A stretch of DNA of 64,000 nucleotides from NCBI RefSeq assembly GCF_000814675.1, contig NZ_JWIG01000001.1, forward strand, positions 62,001 to 126,000, read 5' to 3'. The notes beneath the pieces were generated by a model. The model worked only from the letters and a program-made list of their open reading frames with translations, was not told the DNA's origin and searched no databases. Position 1 is the first letter of the stretch. Each line of letters opens with the position of its first letter. The DNA is from Pseudoalteromonas distincta. Its GTDB lineage: Bacteria > Pseudomonadota > Gammaproteobacteria > Enterobacterales > Alteromonadaceae. The position numbers were made by a program, and so were the translations under genes. Of this stretch, positions 44,901 to 56,043 are shown one piece after another.

Positions 44901-47270
44901 TTATGTTTTTTCATGGTTTTTAGGTGTTTCGACCGAAAAACTCTCAACAGGGTGTACTAAAGCAAGCTTTAACACCTCGTCAATCCAAGTAACTGGGTGA
45001 ATATCAAGACCTGCCAGCACGTTGTCTGGTATCTCTTTTAAGTCACGCTCGTTAATTTTTGGAATGATCACTGTTTTAATTCCACCACGATGCGCCGCTA
45101 ATAACTTCTCTTTTAAACCACCAATAGGAAGTACTTCACCGCGTAGCGTAATTTCACCAGTCATAGCAACATCTGCTCGAACAGGATTACCCGTTAAGCT
45201 AGATACAAGACCCGTTACCATAGCTGCGCCCGCACTTGGACCATCTTTTGGTGTTGCGCCTTCAGGTACATGTACGTGAATATCACGTTTTTCGTAAAAG
45301 TCGCTGTTAATACGGAAAGTATCAGCGCGATTACGCACAACCGTCATTGCCGCTTGAATCGACTCTTGCATTACATCGCCAAGAGAACCGGTGTAACTTA
45401 ACTTGCCTTTACCTGGCACTGCCGCACATTCAATTGTTAGCAAATCGCCACCTACTTCTGTCCACGCTAAACCTGTAACTTGACCAATACGGTCGCCATC
45501 TTCAGCTTTACCATAATCAAAGCGCTGCACACCTAAAAAGTCCTCTAGGTTATCTTGATTGATAGTCACTATTTTAGTGTCTTTTTCAAGTAAGATATTT
45601 TTAACTGCTTTACGACATAGTTTCGAAATTTCGCGCTCTAAGTTACGTACACCCGCTTCACGTGTGTAATAACGAATAATGCCAATAATTGCGCTGTCTT
45701 CGATAACTATTTCAGACTCTTTTAAGCCGTTACGTTTAACTTGTTTAGTAATTAAGTGCTCTTTTGCAATGTTTAGCTTTTCATCTTCGGTGTAACCCGA
45801 TAAGCGAATAACTTCCATACGGTCCAACAATGGACCAGGAATGTTAAAGCTGTTTGATGTTGCTACAAACATAACGTCAGATAAATCATAATCTACTTCA
45901 AGATAGTGATCGGCAAAATGACTGTTTTGCTCGGGATCAAGCACCTCTAACAATGCTGATGCTGGGTCGCCGCGCATGTCTGATGACATCTTATCAATTT
46001 CGTCTAACAAGAATAATGGGTTTTTAACGCCCACTTTAGACATGTTTTGAATTAGCTTGCCTGGCATAGAACCAATGTAAGTACGACGATGACCGCGAAT
46101 CTCAGCCTCATCACGAACGCCGCCAAGTGCCATACGCACATATTTACGACCAGTAGAACGCGCTATAGATTGCCCAAGTGATGTTTTACCAACACCAGGT
46201 GGTCCAACTAAACATAAAATTGGCCCTTTGAGCTTATTAGTACGCTGTTGCACCGCGAGGTACTCAATAATGCGTTCTTTTACTTTATCTAAGCCGTGGT
46301 GATCGCTATCAAGAATTTTTTGTGCGCCTGCTAAGTCTTTTTTCACTTTAGAGCGTTTTTTCCATGGCACATTAATTAATGTGTCTATGTATGAACGCAC
46401 TACAGTCGCTTCGGCAGACATTGGCGACATCATTTTAAGCTTATTGAGCTCTGTAGTTGCCTTTTCTTTAGCTTCATCAGGCATGCCAGAATCTTCAATA
46501 CGCTTTTTAAGCGCTTCAAATTCGTCAGGCACATCATCAAGCTCACCAAGCTCTTTTTGAATAGCTTTCATTTGCTCATTGAGGTAATACTCGCGCTGAG
46601 ATTTTTCCATCTGCTTTTTAACACGGGTACGAATTTTCTTCTCAACTTGCAGTAAGTCTATTTCACCTTCCATTAGTGCCATTAAATATTCAAGACGTTC
46701 TGTGACACTTGAAATTTCGAGCACTTTTTGTTTTTCAGGTACTTTAAGTGGCATATGCGCTGCCATTGTGTCGGCAAGGCGTGCTGGCTCATCAATACCT
46801 GAAACCGAAGTTAGTACTTCAGGTGGAATTTTTTTATTTAGCTTTACATAGCCTTCAAACTGGCTAATTGCGCTTCGGATAAAAATATCTTGCTCTTGTT
46901 CATCTACAGAATCAGATTCAATAAATTGAGCATTAGCGACAAAAAAGTCATCGTTATCTACGAATTCTTCAATTTGTGCGCGCTGTGTACCTTCAACTAA
47001 AACTTTAACTGTACCATCTGGTAATTTTAATAACTGAAGTACAGTGGCAATAGTACCGATACGATAAATATCATCTTGCTCTGGTTCATCCACAGTTGCA
47101 TCTTTTTGTGCAACCAAGAAAATTTGTTTGTCTTTGTCCATTGCCGCTTCTAGGCATTTTATTGATTTTTCACGGCCAACAAAAAGCGGGATCACCATGT
47201 GCGGATATACCACAACATCGCGCAGTGCAAGGACTGGGATTTCGACTCGGTCGGTTCTCTCAAGCGTCAT
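44901..47270 (-). CDS. lon: ATP-dependent protease Lon
   Basis: Lon degrades misfolded proteins and short-lived regulators in the cytosol. The 789-residue protein has the LON N domain, an AAA+ module with Walker A GPPGVGKT (about 356-363) and a protease domain with catalytic Ser in DGPSAGAAM (about 679) and Lys in the [17 protein letters not shown] segment. I chose the ATG at 47270 ([18 protein letters not shown]), since the upstream GTG start adds only a basic leader. It is preceded by a sigma-32-type promoter. Confidence 0.97.
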   Translation of the reverse strand: MTLERTDRVEIPVLALRDVVVYPHMVIPLFVGREKSIKCLEAAMDKDKQIFLVAQKDATVDEPEQDDIYRIGTIATVLQLLKLPDGTVKVLVEGTQRAQIEEFVDNDDFFVANAQFIESDSVDEQEQDIFIRSAISQFEGYVKLNKKIPPEVLTSVSGIDEPARLADTMAAHMPLKVPEKQKVLEISSVTERLEYLMALMEGEIDLLQVEKKIRTRVKKQMEKSQREYYLNEQMKAIQKELGELDDVPDEFEALKKRIEDSGMPDEAKEKATTELNKLKMMSPMSAEATVVRSYIDTLINVPWKKRSKVKKDLAGAQKILDSDHHGLDKVKERIIEYLAVQQRTNKLKGPILCLVGPPGVGKTSLGQSIARSTGRKYVRMALGGVRDEAEIRGHRRTYIGSMPGKLIQNMSKVGVKNPLFLLDEIDKMSSDMRGDPASALLEVLDPEQNSHFADHYLEVDYDLSDVMFVATSNSFNIPGPLLDRMEVIRLSGYTEDEKLNIAKEHLITKQVKRNGLKESEIVIEDSAIIGIIRYYTREAGVRNLEREISKLCRKAVKNILLEKDTKIVTINQDNLEDFLGVQRFDYGKAEDGDRIGQVTGLAWTEVGGDLLTIECAAVPGKGKLSYTGSLGDVMQESIQAAMTVVRNRADTFRINSDFYEKRDIHVHVPEGATPKDGPSAGAAMVTGLVSSLTGNPVRADVAMTGEITLRGEVLPIGGLKEKLLAAHRGGIKTVIIPKINERDLKEIPDNVLAGLDIHPVTWIDEVLKLALVHPVESFSVETPKNHEKT

Positions 47271-47315
47271 TATAGTTTCTCTTCGCACTTCATTTATTTT
47301 AAAGATTACTCAAGT

Positions 47316-47344
47316 ATATGGGGATAACCTAATTAAAGTTCAAC
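47316..47344 (-). promoter_or_regulatory. Sigma-32 (heat-shock) promoter of lon
   Basis: On the minus strand GTTGAAC (47338-47344) and CCCCATAT (47316-47323), separated by 14 bases, match the RpoH consensus (CTTGAA ... CCCCATnT). The lon promoter of E. coli has the same elements. It lies about 45 bases before the start codon. Confidence 0.85.
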
Positions 47345-47375
47345 AATTTTCCCTAACTCGATTAAATTAATTATA

Positions 47376-47402
47376 AAAAAAGGAGCCTAAGGCTCCTTTT
47401 TC
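47376..47402 (-). terminator. Terminator after clpX
   Basis: AAAAGGAGCC, a TAA loop and GGCTCCTTTTT form a strong GC stem 20 bases after the clpX stop. It isolates lon from tig-clpP-clpX. Confidence 0.9.
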
Positions 47403-47421
47403 CATTCAAATAGCTTAAAAA

Positions 47422-48705
47422 CTATTCTGATGAAGCTTTATCTTGCTTATTATTTTCATAAATCAAGATTGGGTCTGACTCACCTTTAATAACGGTTTCA
47501 TCAATAACCACTTTGCTTACATCATCCATTGAAGGAAGTTCATACATAGTATCAAGTAACACGCCTTCAACAATTGAACGAAGACCACGTGCACCTGTTT
47601 TACGCTCCATTGCTTTGTGAGCAATTGCAGCTAAGGCATCATCGCGAAACTCGAGTTCAACATCTTCCATACCAAACAATACTGAAAACTGTTTAGTAAT
47701 CGCGTTTTTAGGTTCACTTAATATTTGCACAAGAGCTGCTTCATCAAGCTCTGTTAATGTAGCCACTACCGGCAAACGACCTATAAACTCAGGAATTAAG
47801 CCATATTTAACTAAATCTTCTGGTTCTACGTCTTTAAATGTTTCACTTAAAGAACGACTCGCCGCAGACTCTTTTACGCTAACGCCAAAACCGATACCGG
47901 TGTTTTTATGGCTACGTTGCTCAATTACTTTATCTAGGCCTGAAAATGCACCACCACAAATAAACAAGATTTTAGATGTATCTACTTGTAAAAACTCTTG
48001 CTGTGGATGTTTACGACCACCTTGCGGTGGAACAGAAGCAACGGTGCCTTCAATCAGTTTAAGTAGCGCCTGTTGAACGCCCTCGCCTGATACATCACGC
48101 GTAATTGAAGGATTATCAGATTTACGAGAAATCTTGTCAATTTCATCGATGTAGACAATACCGCGCTGTGCTTTTTCGACATCGTAATCGCACTTTTGTA
48201 AAAGCTTTTGAATGATGTTTTCAACATCTTCACCTACATAACCTGCTTCGGTTAATGTAGTGGCATCGGCCATAGTAAACGGCACATCAAGTAGGCGCGC
48301 TAATGTTTCTGCAAGTAATGTTTTACCACTACCTGTTGGGCCAATAAGCAAAATATTACTTTTACTTAATTCAATGTCTTGCTTAGTCGATTGGTTACGT
48401 AAGCGTTTATAATGGTTATAAACGGCAACAGACAATACTTTTTTAGCATGATCTTGACCAATAACATAATCGTCTAAGTGGTTACGAATTTCTTTTGGTA
48501 CAGGTAGTTTGTCAGACGTATCATGCTTAGGAGCAATGTCTTTAATCTCTTCCCTGATAATATCGTTACACAACTCTACACATTCATCACAAACGTATAC
48601 TGAAGGGCCTGCAATTAATTTACGCACTTCATGTTGGCTTTTGCCACAAAAAGAGCAGTATAACAATTTATTACTTTTGTCGCCGTCTGTAGGAGTGTCA
48701 GACAT
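47422..48705 (-). CDS. clpX: ATP-dependent Clp protease ATP-binding subunit ClpX
   Basis: ClpX unfolds tagged proteins, including SsrA-tagged ones, and feeds them to ClpP. The 427-residue AAA+ protein has an N-terminal zinc domain with C17, C20, C39 and C42, Walker A GPTGSGKT (about 123), the pore loop [10 protein letters not shown] and the IGF-type ClpP contact ([10 protein letters not shown]). It follows clpP by 135 bases in the standard tig-clpP-clpX-lon order. Confidence 0.98.
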   Translation of the reverse strand: MSDTPTDGDKSNKLLYCSFCGKSQHEVRKLIAGPSVYVCDECVELCNDIIREEIKDIAPKHDTSDKLPVPKEIRNHLDDYVIGQDHAKKVLSVAVYNHYKRLRNQSTKQDIELSKSNILLIGPTGSGKTLLAETLARLLDVPFTMADATTLTEAGYVGEDVENIIQKLLQKCDYDVEKAQRGIVYIDEIDKISRKSDNPSITRDVSGEGVQQALLKLIEGTVASVPPQGGRKHPQQEFLQVDTSKILFICGGAFSGLDKVIEQRSHKNTGIGFGVSVKESAASRSLSETFKDVEPEDLVKYGLIPEFIGRLPVVATLTELDEAALVQILSEPKNAITKQFSVLFGMEDVELEFRDDALAAIAHKAMERKTGARGLRSIVEGVLLDTMYELPSMDDVSKVVIDETVIKGESDPILIYENNKQDKASSE

Positions 48706-48840
48706 TCAGCTACCTCATTTTATTACGTTGGCCACCAAACCTGTTGGCGGCTATTTCAATACGCTTTAACTATACCAAAATTTATTGGTTTTCGCATAGT
48801 AACTCAAAGTGGCAAACAGGCAGTCCTGCTTACCAAGCGC

Positions 48841-49458
48841 TTACTTTTTGTCGCGATTTGTAAATACAGAGTCTACCAAGCCGTAATCTACAGCTTGCGA
48901 AGCACTCATGAAGTTATCACGATCTGTGTCTTTAGAGATAATATCCAATGGTTGGCCTGTATGCTCAGCCATTAAGCGGTTAAGCTTATCTTTAATAGAC
49001 AGAATTTCTTTAGCGTGTATTTCAAAGTCAGATGCTTGACCTTGGAAACCACCTAATGGTTGGTGAATCATCACACGTGAGTTTGGTAGGCAAAAACGCT
49101 TACCTTTAGCACCAGCAGTAAGTAAAAAAGCACCCATGCTTGCAGCTTGACCTACACATATTGTACTTACATCTGGTTTAATGAAGTTCATTGTGTCGTA
49201 AATAGCCATACCCGCAGTTACTGAACCACCTGGTGAGTTGATATATAAAAAGATATCTTTATCAGGGTTTTCTGATTCTAAAAATAGCATTTGCGCTAAG
49301 ATCAGATTTGCCATGTTGTCTTCAACTTGACCTGTTAAAAAGATAATACGCTCTTTTAATAATCTCGAATAAATATCATACGAGCGCTCGCCTTTCGGTG
49401 TTTGTTCAACAACCATTGGGACCAATGCATTTAGGGGATCTGTAATACCAGTATTCAT
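48841..49458 (-). CDS. clpP: ATP-dependent Clp protease proteolytic subunit
   Basis: ClpP is the serine peptidase barrel used by ClpX and ClpA. The 205-residue protein has the triad S107 ([11 protein letters not shown]), H132 ([10 protein letters not shown]) and D181 (TDRDNFMSA). The short N-terminal part before [20 protein letters not shown] is removed in E. coli by self-processing. ATG at 49458. It lies 164 bases after tig. Confidence 0.98.
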   Translation of the reverse strand: MNTGITDPLNALVPMVVEQTPKGERSYDIYSRLLKERIIFLTGQVEDNMANLILAQMLFLESENPDKDIFLYINSPGGSVTAGMAIYDTMNFIKPDVSTICVGQAASMGAFLLTAGAKGKRFCLPNSRVMIHQPLGGFQGQASDFEIHAKEILSIKDKLNRLMAEHTGQPLDIISKDTDRDNFMSASQAVDYGLVDSVFTNRDKK

Positions 49459-49622
49459 ACTTATTTAATTCCTTATGCGCTTATACTTATCCTTATTATA
49501 AGGAAGCATAGTTATCGTTTTTCGCAAATTTAGAGCCAAAAACTAAAATGGCCCGGGCACGCTGTATAAACAGAGTAACACGAGCCATTTAATCGTTAGC
49601 GAGAGCTTAAGTCAATGACTTA

Positions 49623-50927
49623 TTAAGCACCTTGCTGTGGATTCATGATGTCATCAAATGCTTTTTCAACATCAGTAACAACTGCTTTAGCTAAAATAGC
49701 TTCAACAGCTTGCTCTTCCATTGCTACATTACGCATTTGCTGCATAAGTTGATCATTACCTTTGTAGTATTCTACTACTTCAGTTGGATCTTCGTATGCA
49801 GAAGCTACTGTTGCAATTAATGCTTCAACTTTAGCGTCATCAACTTTGATGTCGTTAGCTTTAATCACTTCACCTAATAAAAGGCCAGTTTTTACACGTG
49901 TTACAGCTTGCTCGTGGAACAATTCAGCTGGAAGCTCTGGCATGTTTTGAGCGTCGCCGCCAAAACGTTGAGCTGCTTGCTGACGTAGTGCGTCAACTTC
50001 TTGATCAACAAGTGCTTTTGGCACTTCAATTTCGTTGTTTTCTAAAAGACCTTTAATTGCTTGGTCTTTAACGCTTGCTTTAACCGCTTGGTCAAGCTCA
50101 CGTGTCATGTTCTTTTTAACTTCTTCTTTAAGCGCGTCTACGCCGCCTTCGGTAACACCGAATTTAGTTGCAAACTCTTCGCTTAATTCAGGTAACTCTT
50201 GCGCTTCAACTTTTTTCACTGTGATAGTGAATTGAGCCGCTTTACCTTTTAAGTTTTCAGCGTGGTAATCTTCAGGGAAAGTTACATCAGCAACTACTTC
50301 TTCGCCTGCTTTTTTACCTACGATGTTATCTTCAAAACCTGGGATCATACGACCTTGGCCAAGTTCTAATGGGAAGTCTTCAGCTTTGCCGCCTTCAAAT
50401 ACTTCACCGTCGATAGTACCTACGAAATCAACAGTTACACGGTCGTTTTCGCCAGCAGCTGCATCAACATCAGTCCACTCTGCGTGTTGCTTACGAAGTG
50501 TTTCTAGCATGTTAGCTAAATCTTCGTCAGTTACTGTTACTGCTGGTTTTTCAACAGTAATTTTATCTAAACCTTGAACTTCAACTTCAGGGTAAACTTC
50601 AAACGTTGCCGAGAATTCTAAATCTTTACCTGCTTCAAGTGATTTAGGAGCGAATGTAGGCGCGCCAGCTGGATTGATTTTTTCAGAAACGATTGCTTCA
50701 ATGTAATTACGTTGCATTACTTCGCCAGCAACTTCTTGACGAACTGCAGGGCCAAAACGCTTGTTAATTACAGATACTGGAACTTTACCAGCACGGAAAC
50801 CATCTATACGCTGTGTTTTTGACAGTTGTTGTAGGCGTTTTTTTACTTCGGTCTCAACGTTCTCTGAAGGAACGGTGATAGTTATACGGCGCTCAAGGCC
50901 TTGGGTCGTCTCAACAGAAACTTGCAT
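49623..50927 (-). CDS. tig: Trigger factor
   Basis: Trigger factor binds the ribosome exit tunnel and helps fold new chains. The 434-residue protein has the ribosome-binding signature DGFRAGKVP (about 42-50), an FKBP-type prolyl isomerase domain (about 150-245, [20 protein letters not shown]) and a helical C-terminal chaperone domain. A strong promoter lies about 170 bases upstream of the ATG. Confidence 0.98.
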   Translation of the reverse strand: MQVSVETTQGLERRITITVPSENVETEVKKRLQQLSKTQRIDGFRAGKVPVSVINKRFGPAVRQEVAGEVMQRNYIEAIVSEKINPAGAPTFAPKSLEAGKDLEFSATFEVYPEVEVQGLDKITVEKPAVTVTDEDLANMLETLRKQHAEWTDVDAAAGENDRVTVDFVGTIDGEVFEGGKAEDFPLELGQGRMIPGFEDNIVGKKAGEEVVADVTFPEDYHAENLKGKAAQFTITVKKVEAQELPELSEEFATKFGVTEGGVDALKEEVKKNMTRELDQAVKASVKDQAIKGLLENNEIEVPKALVDQEVDALRQQAAQRFGGDAQNMPELPAELFHEQAVTRVKTGLLLGEVIKANDIKVDDAKVEALIATVASAYEDPTEVVEYYKGNDQLMQQMRNVAMEEQAVEAILAKAVVTDVEKAFDDIMNPQQGA

Positions 50928-51101
50928 GATTTACCTCAATATTCAATTTTGGCGACTGTTCGCCTTCCTTTACAAACAAAGTGTTCTGCATGAGTCTTGA
51001 TAAAGTTTAAGCGGTTTTTCACACTTAAAAGCATCCGTCGCTACCATGAGACACCATTGCTGCTTTGCCCTTCGGGCACTATGTTAAACAATAGACGCGG
51101 C

Positions 51102-51129
51102 ATTATAACCTAATATTTATGATAGTCGA
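51102..51129 (-). promoter_or_regulatory. Promoter of tig
   Basis: On the minus strand TCGACT (51124-51129), a 16-base spacer and a perfect -10 TATAAT (51102-51107) precede GCCGCG. The gap 50928-51305 holds this promoter, a leader of about 170 bases, and the AT-rich trailer of the tRNA genes (51130-51305), where I saw neither a gene nor a clear terminator. Confidence 0.72.
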
Positions 51130-51305
51130 GTATAGGGGGCAATTATTTGGACTAGATAAGGGACTATAAAGACTAACTGAATAAAAAACAGGCTAACTAC
51201 GGACTAAATAGAATAAAATAGAAATTATTTAATAGAATTATAGGCTAACAGATTTAGATTTATAACTTAGAGGAATTTATTTATTGTTCTTATTAGATAA
51301 GAAAA

Positions 51306-51382
51306 TGGTCGGCGATGCAGGATTTGAACCTGCGACCCCTTGGACCCAAACCAAGTGCGCTACCAAACTGCGCTAATCGCCG
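51306..51382 (-). tRNA. tRNA-Pro (anticodon TGG), copy 3
   Basis: A 77-base tRNA with encoded CCA. The anticodon arm reads CTTGG-TTTGGGT-CCAAG, giving anticodon TGG, and the T arm has GGTTCAAATCC. By eye it is identical to the other two copies at 51453 and 51778. Last of the five tRNA genes in transcription order. Confidence 0.95.
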
Positions 51383-51452
51383 ACATTGAAGAATTAACTT
51401 CTTTTTTCATACTGAACACTTAAACTGAGAGTTTAAGACCATTTTAAGAAAA

Positions 51453-51529
51453 TGGTCGGCGATGCAGGATTTGAACCTGCGACCCCTTGGACCCAAACCA
51501 AGTGCGCTACCAAACTGCGCTAATCGCCG
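51453..51529 (-). tRNA. tRNA-Pro (anticodon TGG), copy 2
   Basis: A 77-base tRNA identical by eye to the copies at 51306 and 51778, with encoded CCA. The 70-base spacer to copy 3 contains a small hairpin CTTAAAC/GTTTAAG (51419-51437) that may guide processing. Confidence 0.95.
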
Positions 51530-51543
51530 ATATTCGTTGTAAA

Positions 51544-51620
51544 TGGGGTGACTGATGGGGCTCGAACCCACGACAACCGGAATCACAATCCGGGGCTCTA
51601 CCAACTGAGCTACAATCACC
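51544..51620 (-). tRNA. tRNA-His (anticodon GTG)
   Basis: A 77-base tRNA with encoded CCA. The anticodon arm reads CCGGA-TTGTGAT-TCCGG, giving GTG. The extra 5' G (G-1) opposite discriminator C73, the identity mark of tRNA-His, is encoded. It lies 14 bases upstream of tRNA-Pro copy 2. Confidence 0.95.
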
Positions 51621-51642
51621 GCTATATTTACATGTTTTCAAA

Positions 51643-51719
<77 letters not shown>

Positions 51720-51777
51720 ATCGAAAACTTCATAGTTTACCAATAAGCTATTCGATTATAAAAAAATTATAAAAAAA

Positions 51778-51854
51778 TGGTCGGCGATGCAGGATTTGAA
51801 CCTGCGACCCCTTGGACCCAAACCAAGTGCGCTACCAAACTGCGCTAATCGCCG
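51778..51854 (-). tRNA. tRNA-Pro (anticodon TGG), copy 1
   Basis: First tRNA of the Pro-Arg-His-Pro-Pro transcript, 77 bases with encoded CCA and identical by eye to copies 2 and 3. It lies about 40 bases from the predicted transcription start. Confidence 0.95.
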
Positions 51855-51898
51855 AAACTTATTATTGCTAGCGAGTGACCTCGTTGACAACGGGGTGC

Positions 51899-51927
51899 AT
51901 AATAGTGATTTGACGGGGTTAGGTCAA
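51899..51927 (-). promoter_or_regulatory. Promoter of the tRNA operon
   Basis: On the minus strand TTGACC (51922-51927), an exact 17-base spacer and TATTAT (51899-51904) are followed by the GC-rich discriminator GCACCCCG. This layout is typical of stringently controlled stable-RNA promoters. The rest of the 353-base gap 51855-52207 holds the folD upstream region, where I saw no gene. Confidence 0.82.
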
Positions 51928-52207
51928 ACGTTTTTTTAAGAAAACCAATCAAGTGCTCATTTTTAGTGCACAATGGTTAAATATTACAATAGTCGGCTGA
52001 ATTTTAAACTATTTAACAGCTCAAACGTTATATACCTTAAAAGCAACTTGGCGCTGCTATGCTTTTCTGCGAAAATAGTAGGCACATTATAAAACGAGTT
52101 AAATAAAGAGCGTATTTTTCTTTATTAGCATTTTTACCCCTATTTTATTATGCATTCGTTTTTAGAGTATCGGTATCTAGTTAATTAACCCCAATTAAAG
52201 GTCACCC

Positions 52208-53062
52208 ATGACGGCAAACATCATTGATGGTAAGGCAATCGCAAAACAAGTACGTAGCGCTGTAGCAGAACGCGTAAGTGAACGTGTAGCAAATGGTTTA
52301 CGTGCACCAGGACTTGCAGTAGTACTTGTAGGACTTGATCCAGCAAGCCAAGTTTATGTTGGTTCAAAACGTAAAGCCTGTGAAGAAGTCGGTTTTATCT
52401 CTAAATCATTTGATTTACCAGCAGACACACAAGAGCAAACTCTTTTAGATTTAATTGACGAGCTAAATAATGATGCCGAAGTTGATGGAATTTTAGTGCA
52501 GTTACCACTGCCAAAAGGTCTTGATGCTGAAAAGATTTTAGAACGTATTACCCCACATAAAGATGTTGATGGATTTCATCCATATAACATTGGTCGATTA
52601 GCACAGCGTATGCCTGCCCTTCGCCCATGTACGCCTAAAGGTATTATTACATTACTTGATTCAACGGGTGTACGTTATAAAGGGATGCATGCAGTTGTCG
52701 TTGGCGCGTCAAATATTGTTGGTCGTCCAATGTCGTTAGAGCTTTTATTAGCAGGTTGTACTACCACTGTATGTCATAAGTTTACTCAAGACTTAGAAAC
52801 ACATGTTCGCCGCGCTGACTTATTAGTTGTGGCTGTCGGTAAACCTGAATTTATACCGGGAGATTGGATAAAAGAAGGCGCTATTGTTATCGATGTGGGC
52901 ATTAACCGCTTAGATACGGGTAAATTAGTCGGTGATGTTCAATACAGTGTGGCCGAACAAAAAGCGCATTTTATTACACCTGTACCAGGTGGCGTTGGCC
53001 CGATGACTGTCGCAAGCTTAATTGAAAACACACTTGAAGCGTGTGAAAAGTATCACAGCTAA
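52208..53062 (+). CDS. folD: Methylenetetrahydrofolate dehydrogenase/cyclohydrolase FolD
   Basis: FolD interconverts methylene-, methenyl- and 10-formyl-tetrahydrofolate, supplying one-carbon units for purines and formyl-Met. The 284-residue protein has the active-site Y50 and K54 in [16 protein letters not shown], the QLPLPKGLD segment, the NADP-binding [15 protein letters not shown] and the C-terminal [12 protein letters not shown]. It sits alone, convergent with cysS. Confidence 0.98.
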   Translation: MTANIIDGKAIAKQVRSAVAERVSERVANGLRAPGLAVVLVGLDPASQVYVGSKRKACEEVGFISKSFDLPADTQEQTLLDLIDELNNDAEVDGILVQLPLPKGLDAEKILERITPHKDVDGFHPYNIGRLAQRMPALRPCTPKGIITLLDSTGVRYKGMHAVVVGASNIVGRPMSLELLLAGCTTTVCHKFTQDLETHVRRADLLVVAVGKPEFIPGDWIKEGAIVIDVGINRLDTGKLVGDVQYSVAEQKAHFITPVPGGVGPMTVASLIENTLEACEKYHS

Positions 53063-53077
53063 GCTGTTTAAAAAATC

Positions 53078-53109
53078 AAAAAAGGGTTGCCATTTGGCAA
53101 CCCTTTTTT
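53078..53109. terminator. Bidirectional terminator folD / cysS
   Basis: AAAAAAGGGTTGCC, an ATTT loop and GGCAACCCTTTTTT form a perfect 14-bp stem between the convergent genes. Confidence 0.92.
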
Positions 53110-53135
53110 AGTTTGACCTGAATTACTTTAAACGC

Positions 53136-54515
53136 TTACGCTTTACGCCACGTTGTTTTACCAGCTGAATCTTCAAGTATTACACCTAATGCATTAAGTG
53201 CATCGCGAGCTTCATCAGCAGCAGCCCAGTCCTTACTAGCACGTGCTTCATTACGTTTTACAATTAATGCTTCAATTGTCGCAACTTCGTCGTCATCTTG
53301 CCCACCTTGTAAAAAAGCTTCCGGTGCTTGTTGAGCAACGCCTAACACTTCACCAAGGCTACGCAGTATAAACGCTAACTTGCCAGCTTGACCTGCGTCA
53401 CTTTCTTTTACGCGGTTTAATTCTTTAGCAAGTTCGAACAACACAGGTAGTGCTTCTGGTGTATTAAAGTCGTCATTCATTGCTTTTCTAAATTTAGCAA
53501 CAAACTCATTGCCTTCTAAATCGCATTCTACCGGTACGACATCACGAAGCGCTGTATAAATGCGTTCAAGTGATGAACGCGCTTGGTCTAAATTCTCTTG
53601 CGAGTAATTTAATTGGCTGCGGTAATGCCCTGAAATTAAAAAGTAACGAACAGATTCGGCATCGTATGCTTTTAAAACTTCACGCACAGTAAAAAAGTTA
53701 TCTAACGACTTAGACATTTTTTCTTTATTTACTTGCACCATGCCAGTATGTATCCATGTATTTACATACTTGCCGTTGTTTGCACAGCACGACTGGGCAA
53801 TTTCGTTTTCATGATGTGGAAACTGTAAATCAGACCCCCCACCGTGAATATCAAAATGCTCTCCTAAGTGTTTTGAGCTCATTGCCGAACATTCAATATG
53901 CCAACCAGGACGCCCTTCACCCCACGGTGATGACCATGATGGCTCACCTGCTTTGGCTTTTTTCCATAACACAAAATCAAGTGGATCGTCTTTATCTTGA
54001 GCCACTTCTACGCGAGAGCCCGATTGCAACATAGTTAGATCTTGCTGAGAAAGCGCACCATATTGCTCAAACGTTGATACATCAAACAAAACATCGCCAT
54101 CAGCTGCAACATAGGCATGGCCTTTTTCAATCAAGCGCTTAACCATAGCGATGATTTCATCCATATGGCTTGTAACTGTTGGTTCAATATCTGGGCGTAG
54201 CATATTTAGGCTATCAAAATCTTCATGCATCGCTTTAGTCATGCGCACAGTTAAGTCGTTTATTGACTCACCATTTTCATTTGCGCGTTTAATTATTTTA
54301 TCGTCGATATCTGTAATGTTACGTACATACTTTAAATCGTAACCAATATGACGTAAATAGCGCACAATAACGTCAAAACCAACAAAAGTACGAGCGTGTC
54401 CAATATGGCAGTAATCATAAATGGTGATACCACACACATACATGTCGATTTTGCCTTCGACCATAGGTTTAAATTGCTCTTTTTGTCGCGTGAGTGTGTT
54501 GTATATATTTACCAT
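53136..54515 (-). CDS. cysS: Cysteinyl-tRNA synthetase
   Basis: CysS charges tRNA-Cys. The 459-residue class I synthetase has the zinc ligand C28 in [16 protein letters not shown], the HIGH motif at 37-40, [19 protein letters not shown] with further zinc ligands (about 209-238) and the KMSKS loop (about 266-270). The DALR anticodon-binding domain follows. ATG at 54515, divergent from ppiB. Confidence 0.98.
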   Translation of the reverse strand: MVNIYNTLTRQKEQFKPMVEGKIDMYVCGITIYDYCHIGHARTFVGFDVIVRYLRHIGYDLKYVRNITDIDDKIIKRANENGESINDLTVRMTKAMHEDFDSLNMLRPDIEPTVTSHMDEIIAMVKRLIEKGHAYVAADGDVLFDVSTFEQYGALSQQDLTMLQSGSRVEVAQDKDDPLDFVLWKKAKAGEPSWSSPWGEGRPGWHIECSAMSSKHLGEHFDIHGGGSDLQFPHHENEIAQSCCANNGKYVNTWIHTGMVQVNKEKMSKSLDNFFTVREVLKAYDAESVRYFLISGHYRSQLNYSQENLDQARSSLERIYTALRDVVPVECDLEGNEFVAKFRKAMNDDFNTPEALPVLFELAKELNRVKESDAGQAGKLAFILRSLGEVLGVAQQAPEAFLQGGQDDDEVATIEALIVKRNEARASKDWAAADEARDALNALGVILEDSAGKTTWRKA

Positions 54516-54670
54516 TTACTTTGAGTCCTTGACTATTTACTTGAACAGTTATGTTACCACTTGAAAAGCCCCTGCTCTAGCGCTTTATAACAAACCAAAC
54601 ATCTACTTTGTTAATCTTAGCCAACTACGATAAAATAGCGCCAATATTTAAACCAGATATAGGAAAACAC

Positions 54671-55162
54671 ATGGTTGTTCTACACACCAATTTTGGTGAC
54701 ATCACCATTAAAATGTTTGAGCAAGAAGCTCCAAACACAGTTAAAAACTTTTTAGAGTATGCAAATGCTGATTTTTTCAACGGCACTATCTTTCATCGTG
54801 TAATCGATGGTTTTATGGTTCAAGGCGGTGGTTTTGTACCAGGTATGGAACAAAAAGAAGTTAACGACCCAATTAAAAATGAAGCTAATAATGGCCTATC
54901 TAACAAGATAGGTACTTTAGCAATGGCGCGTACGCCTGATCCTCATTCAGCTACAGCGCAGTTTTTCATTAACGTGAACAACAATGACTTTTTAAACCAC
55001 AGCAGCGAAACATCGCAAGGCTGGGGTTACTGTGTTTTTGCTGAAGTAGTAGAAGGCATGGACGTAGTAAATAAAATAAAAGGCGTAGCAACAGGTAGTA
55101 CTGGTTTTCACCAAGACGTGCCTCTTGAAGATGTGATCATCGAAAGCGTTACTGTTAGCTAA
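54671..55162 (+). CDS. ppiB: Peptidyl-prolyl cis-trans isomerase B (cyclophilin)
   Basis: A cytosolic cyclophilin speeding proline isomerisation. The 163-residue protein (164 in E. coli) has [15 protein letters not shown] (catalytic Arg in FHRVI) and [17 protein letters not shown] chose the ATG at 54671, with AGGA upstream and no signal peptide; the start at 54608 would add 21 residues absent from the family. It is divergent from cysS and followed by lpxH. Confidence 0.96.
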   Translation: MVVLHTNFGDITIKMFEQEAPNTVKNFLEYANADFFNGTIFHRVIDGFMVQGGGFVPGMEQKEVNDPIKNEANNGLSNKIGTLAMARTPDPHSATAQFFINVNNNDFLNHSSETSQGWGYCVFAEVVEGMDVVNKIKGVATGSTGFHQDVPLEDVIIESVTVS

Positions 55163-55251
55163 TAGTAAGTTTACCCACGTAATGTGGAGTATCAGCGGGC
55201 ATTTACGCAATGTGTATACGCCCGCTTTATTTATATCGAAAAGACTGACCT

Positions 55252-55989
55252 ATGACTCGCCAAACTTACTTTATTGCAGATTTACACCTAAGCGAAAACC
55301 GCCCCGACATTAGCGCTGCATTTTTTGACTTTTTAAATACGCATATACTAAATAAAGATGTAGATGCACTTTATATTTTGGGTGATTTTTTTGAAGTATG
55401 GGTTGGAGATGACTACATTACAGCGCTGAGTGCCGATGTAGCAAAGCATTTAAGCGCCGTTAATGATGGTGGGACACCTGTTTATTTTATACATGGCAAC
55501 CGTGATTTCATCATGCGCAAGCAATATGCAGACATGGCCGCAATGACTTTACTCGATGAACAAACAGTCATTGATTTATATGGTACGCCTACCGTTATTT
55601 TACATGGCGACGAAATGTGTACTCAAGATACTGAGTATCAAAAATTTCGTAAAAAAAGCCGTGGTTGGTGGTGGCCAAAATTAATGCTTGCAATGCCACT
55701 TTGGTATCGTAAAAAAATAGCGCGTAATGCCCGTGAAAAAAGTAAGTTGAGCCAAGCTGATAAACCTATCGAAATTTTAGACGTTGTAGATGAAGCCGTG
55801 CTTGCCACCTTTGCTAAACATAACGTTACTAATATGATTCATGGTCATACTCACCGCCCTAATGTTCATACCTATAAAGTTGATGAACAAACGCTTACTC
55901 GTACAGTGCTAGGTGACTGGTATACCCAAGGCTCTTATCTAGTCGTTACCCCTCAATCACAAGAATTAATTAGCACGCCTTTCGCATAA
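55252..55989 (+). CDS. lpxH: UDP-2,3-diacylglucosamine diphosphatase
   Basis: LpxH cuts UDP-diacylglucosamine to lipid X and UMP, supplying one substrate of LpxB. The 245-residue calcineurin-like metallophosphatase has the manganese motifs ADLHLSE (D10, H12), GDFFEVWVGDD, HGNRDFI and the C-terminal HGHTHRPNVH. It lies 89 bases after ppiB on the same strand, the order also found in E. coli. Confidence 0.96.
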   Translation: MTRQTYFIADLHLSENRPDISAAFFDFLNTHILNKDVDALYILGDFFEVWVGDDYITALSADVAKHLSAVNDGGTPVYFIHGNRDFIMRKQYADMAAMTLLDEQTVIDLYGTPTVILHGDEMCTQDTEYQKFRKKSRGWWWPKLMLAMPLWYRKKIARNAREKSKLSQADKPIEILDVVDEAVLATFAKHNVTNMIHGHTHRPNVHTYKVDEQTLTRTVLGDWYTQGSYLVVTPQSQELISTPFA

Positions 55990-56043
55990 TTTAAAATCCT
56001 GACTATTATTTAACTATATATTTGAATAATAGTGAGAGGTTTA

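Noticed and set aside
51391..51410. Short GAAG/CTTC hairpin with T-run in the tRNA spacer as a plus-strand terminator
   Set aside because: The stem is only 4 bp and no plus-strand gene ends there.
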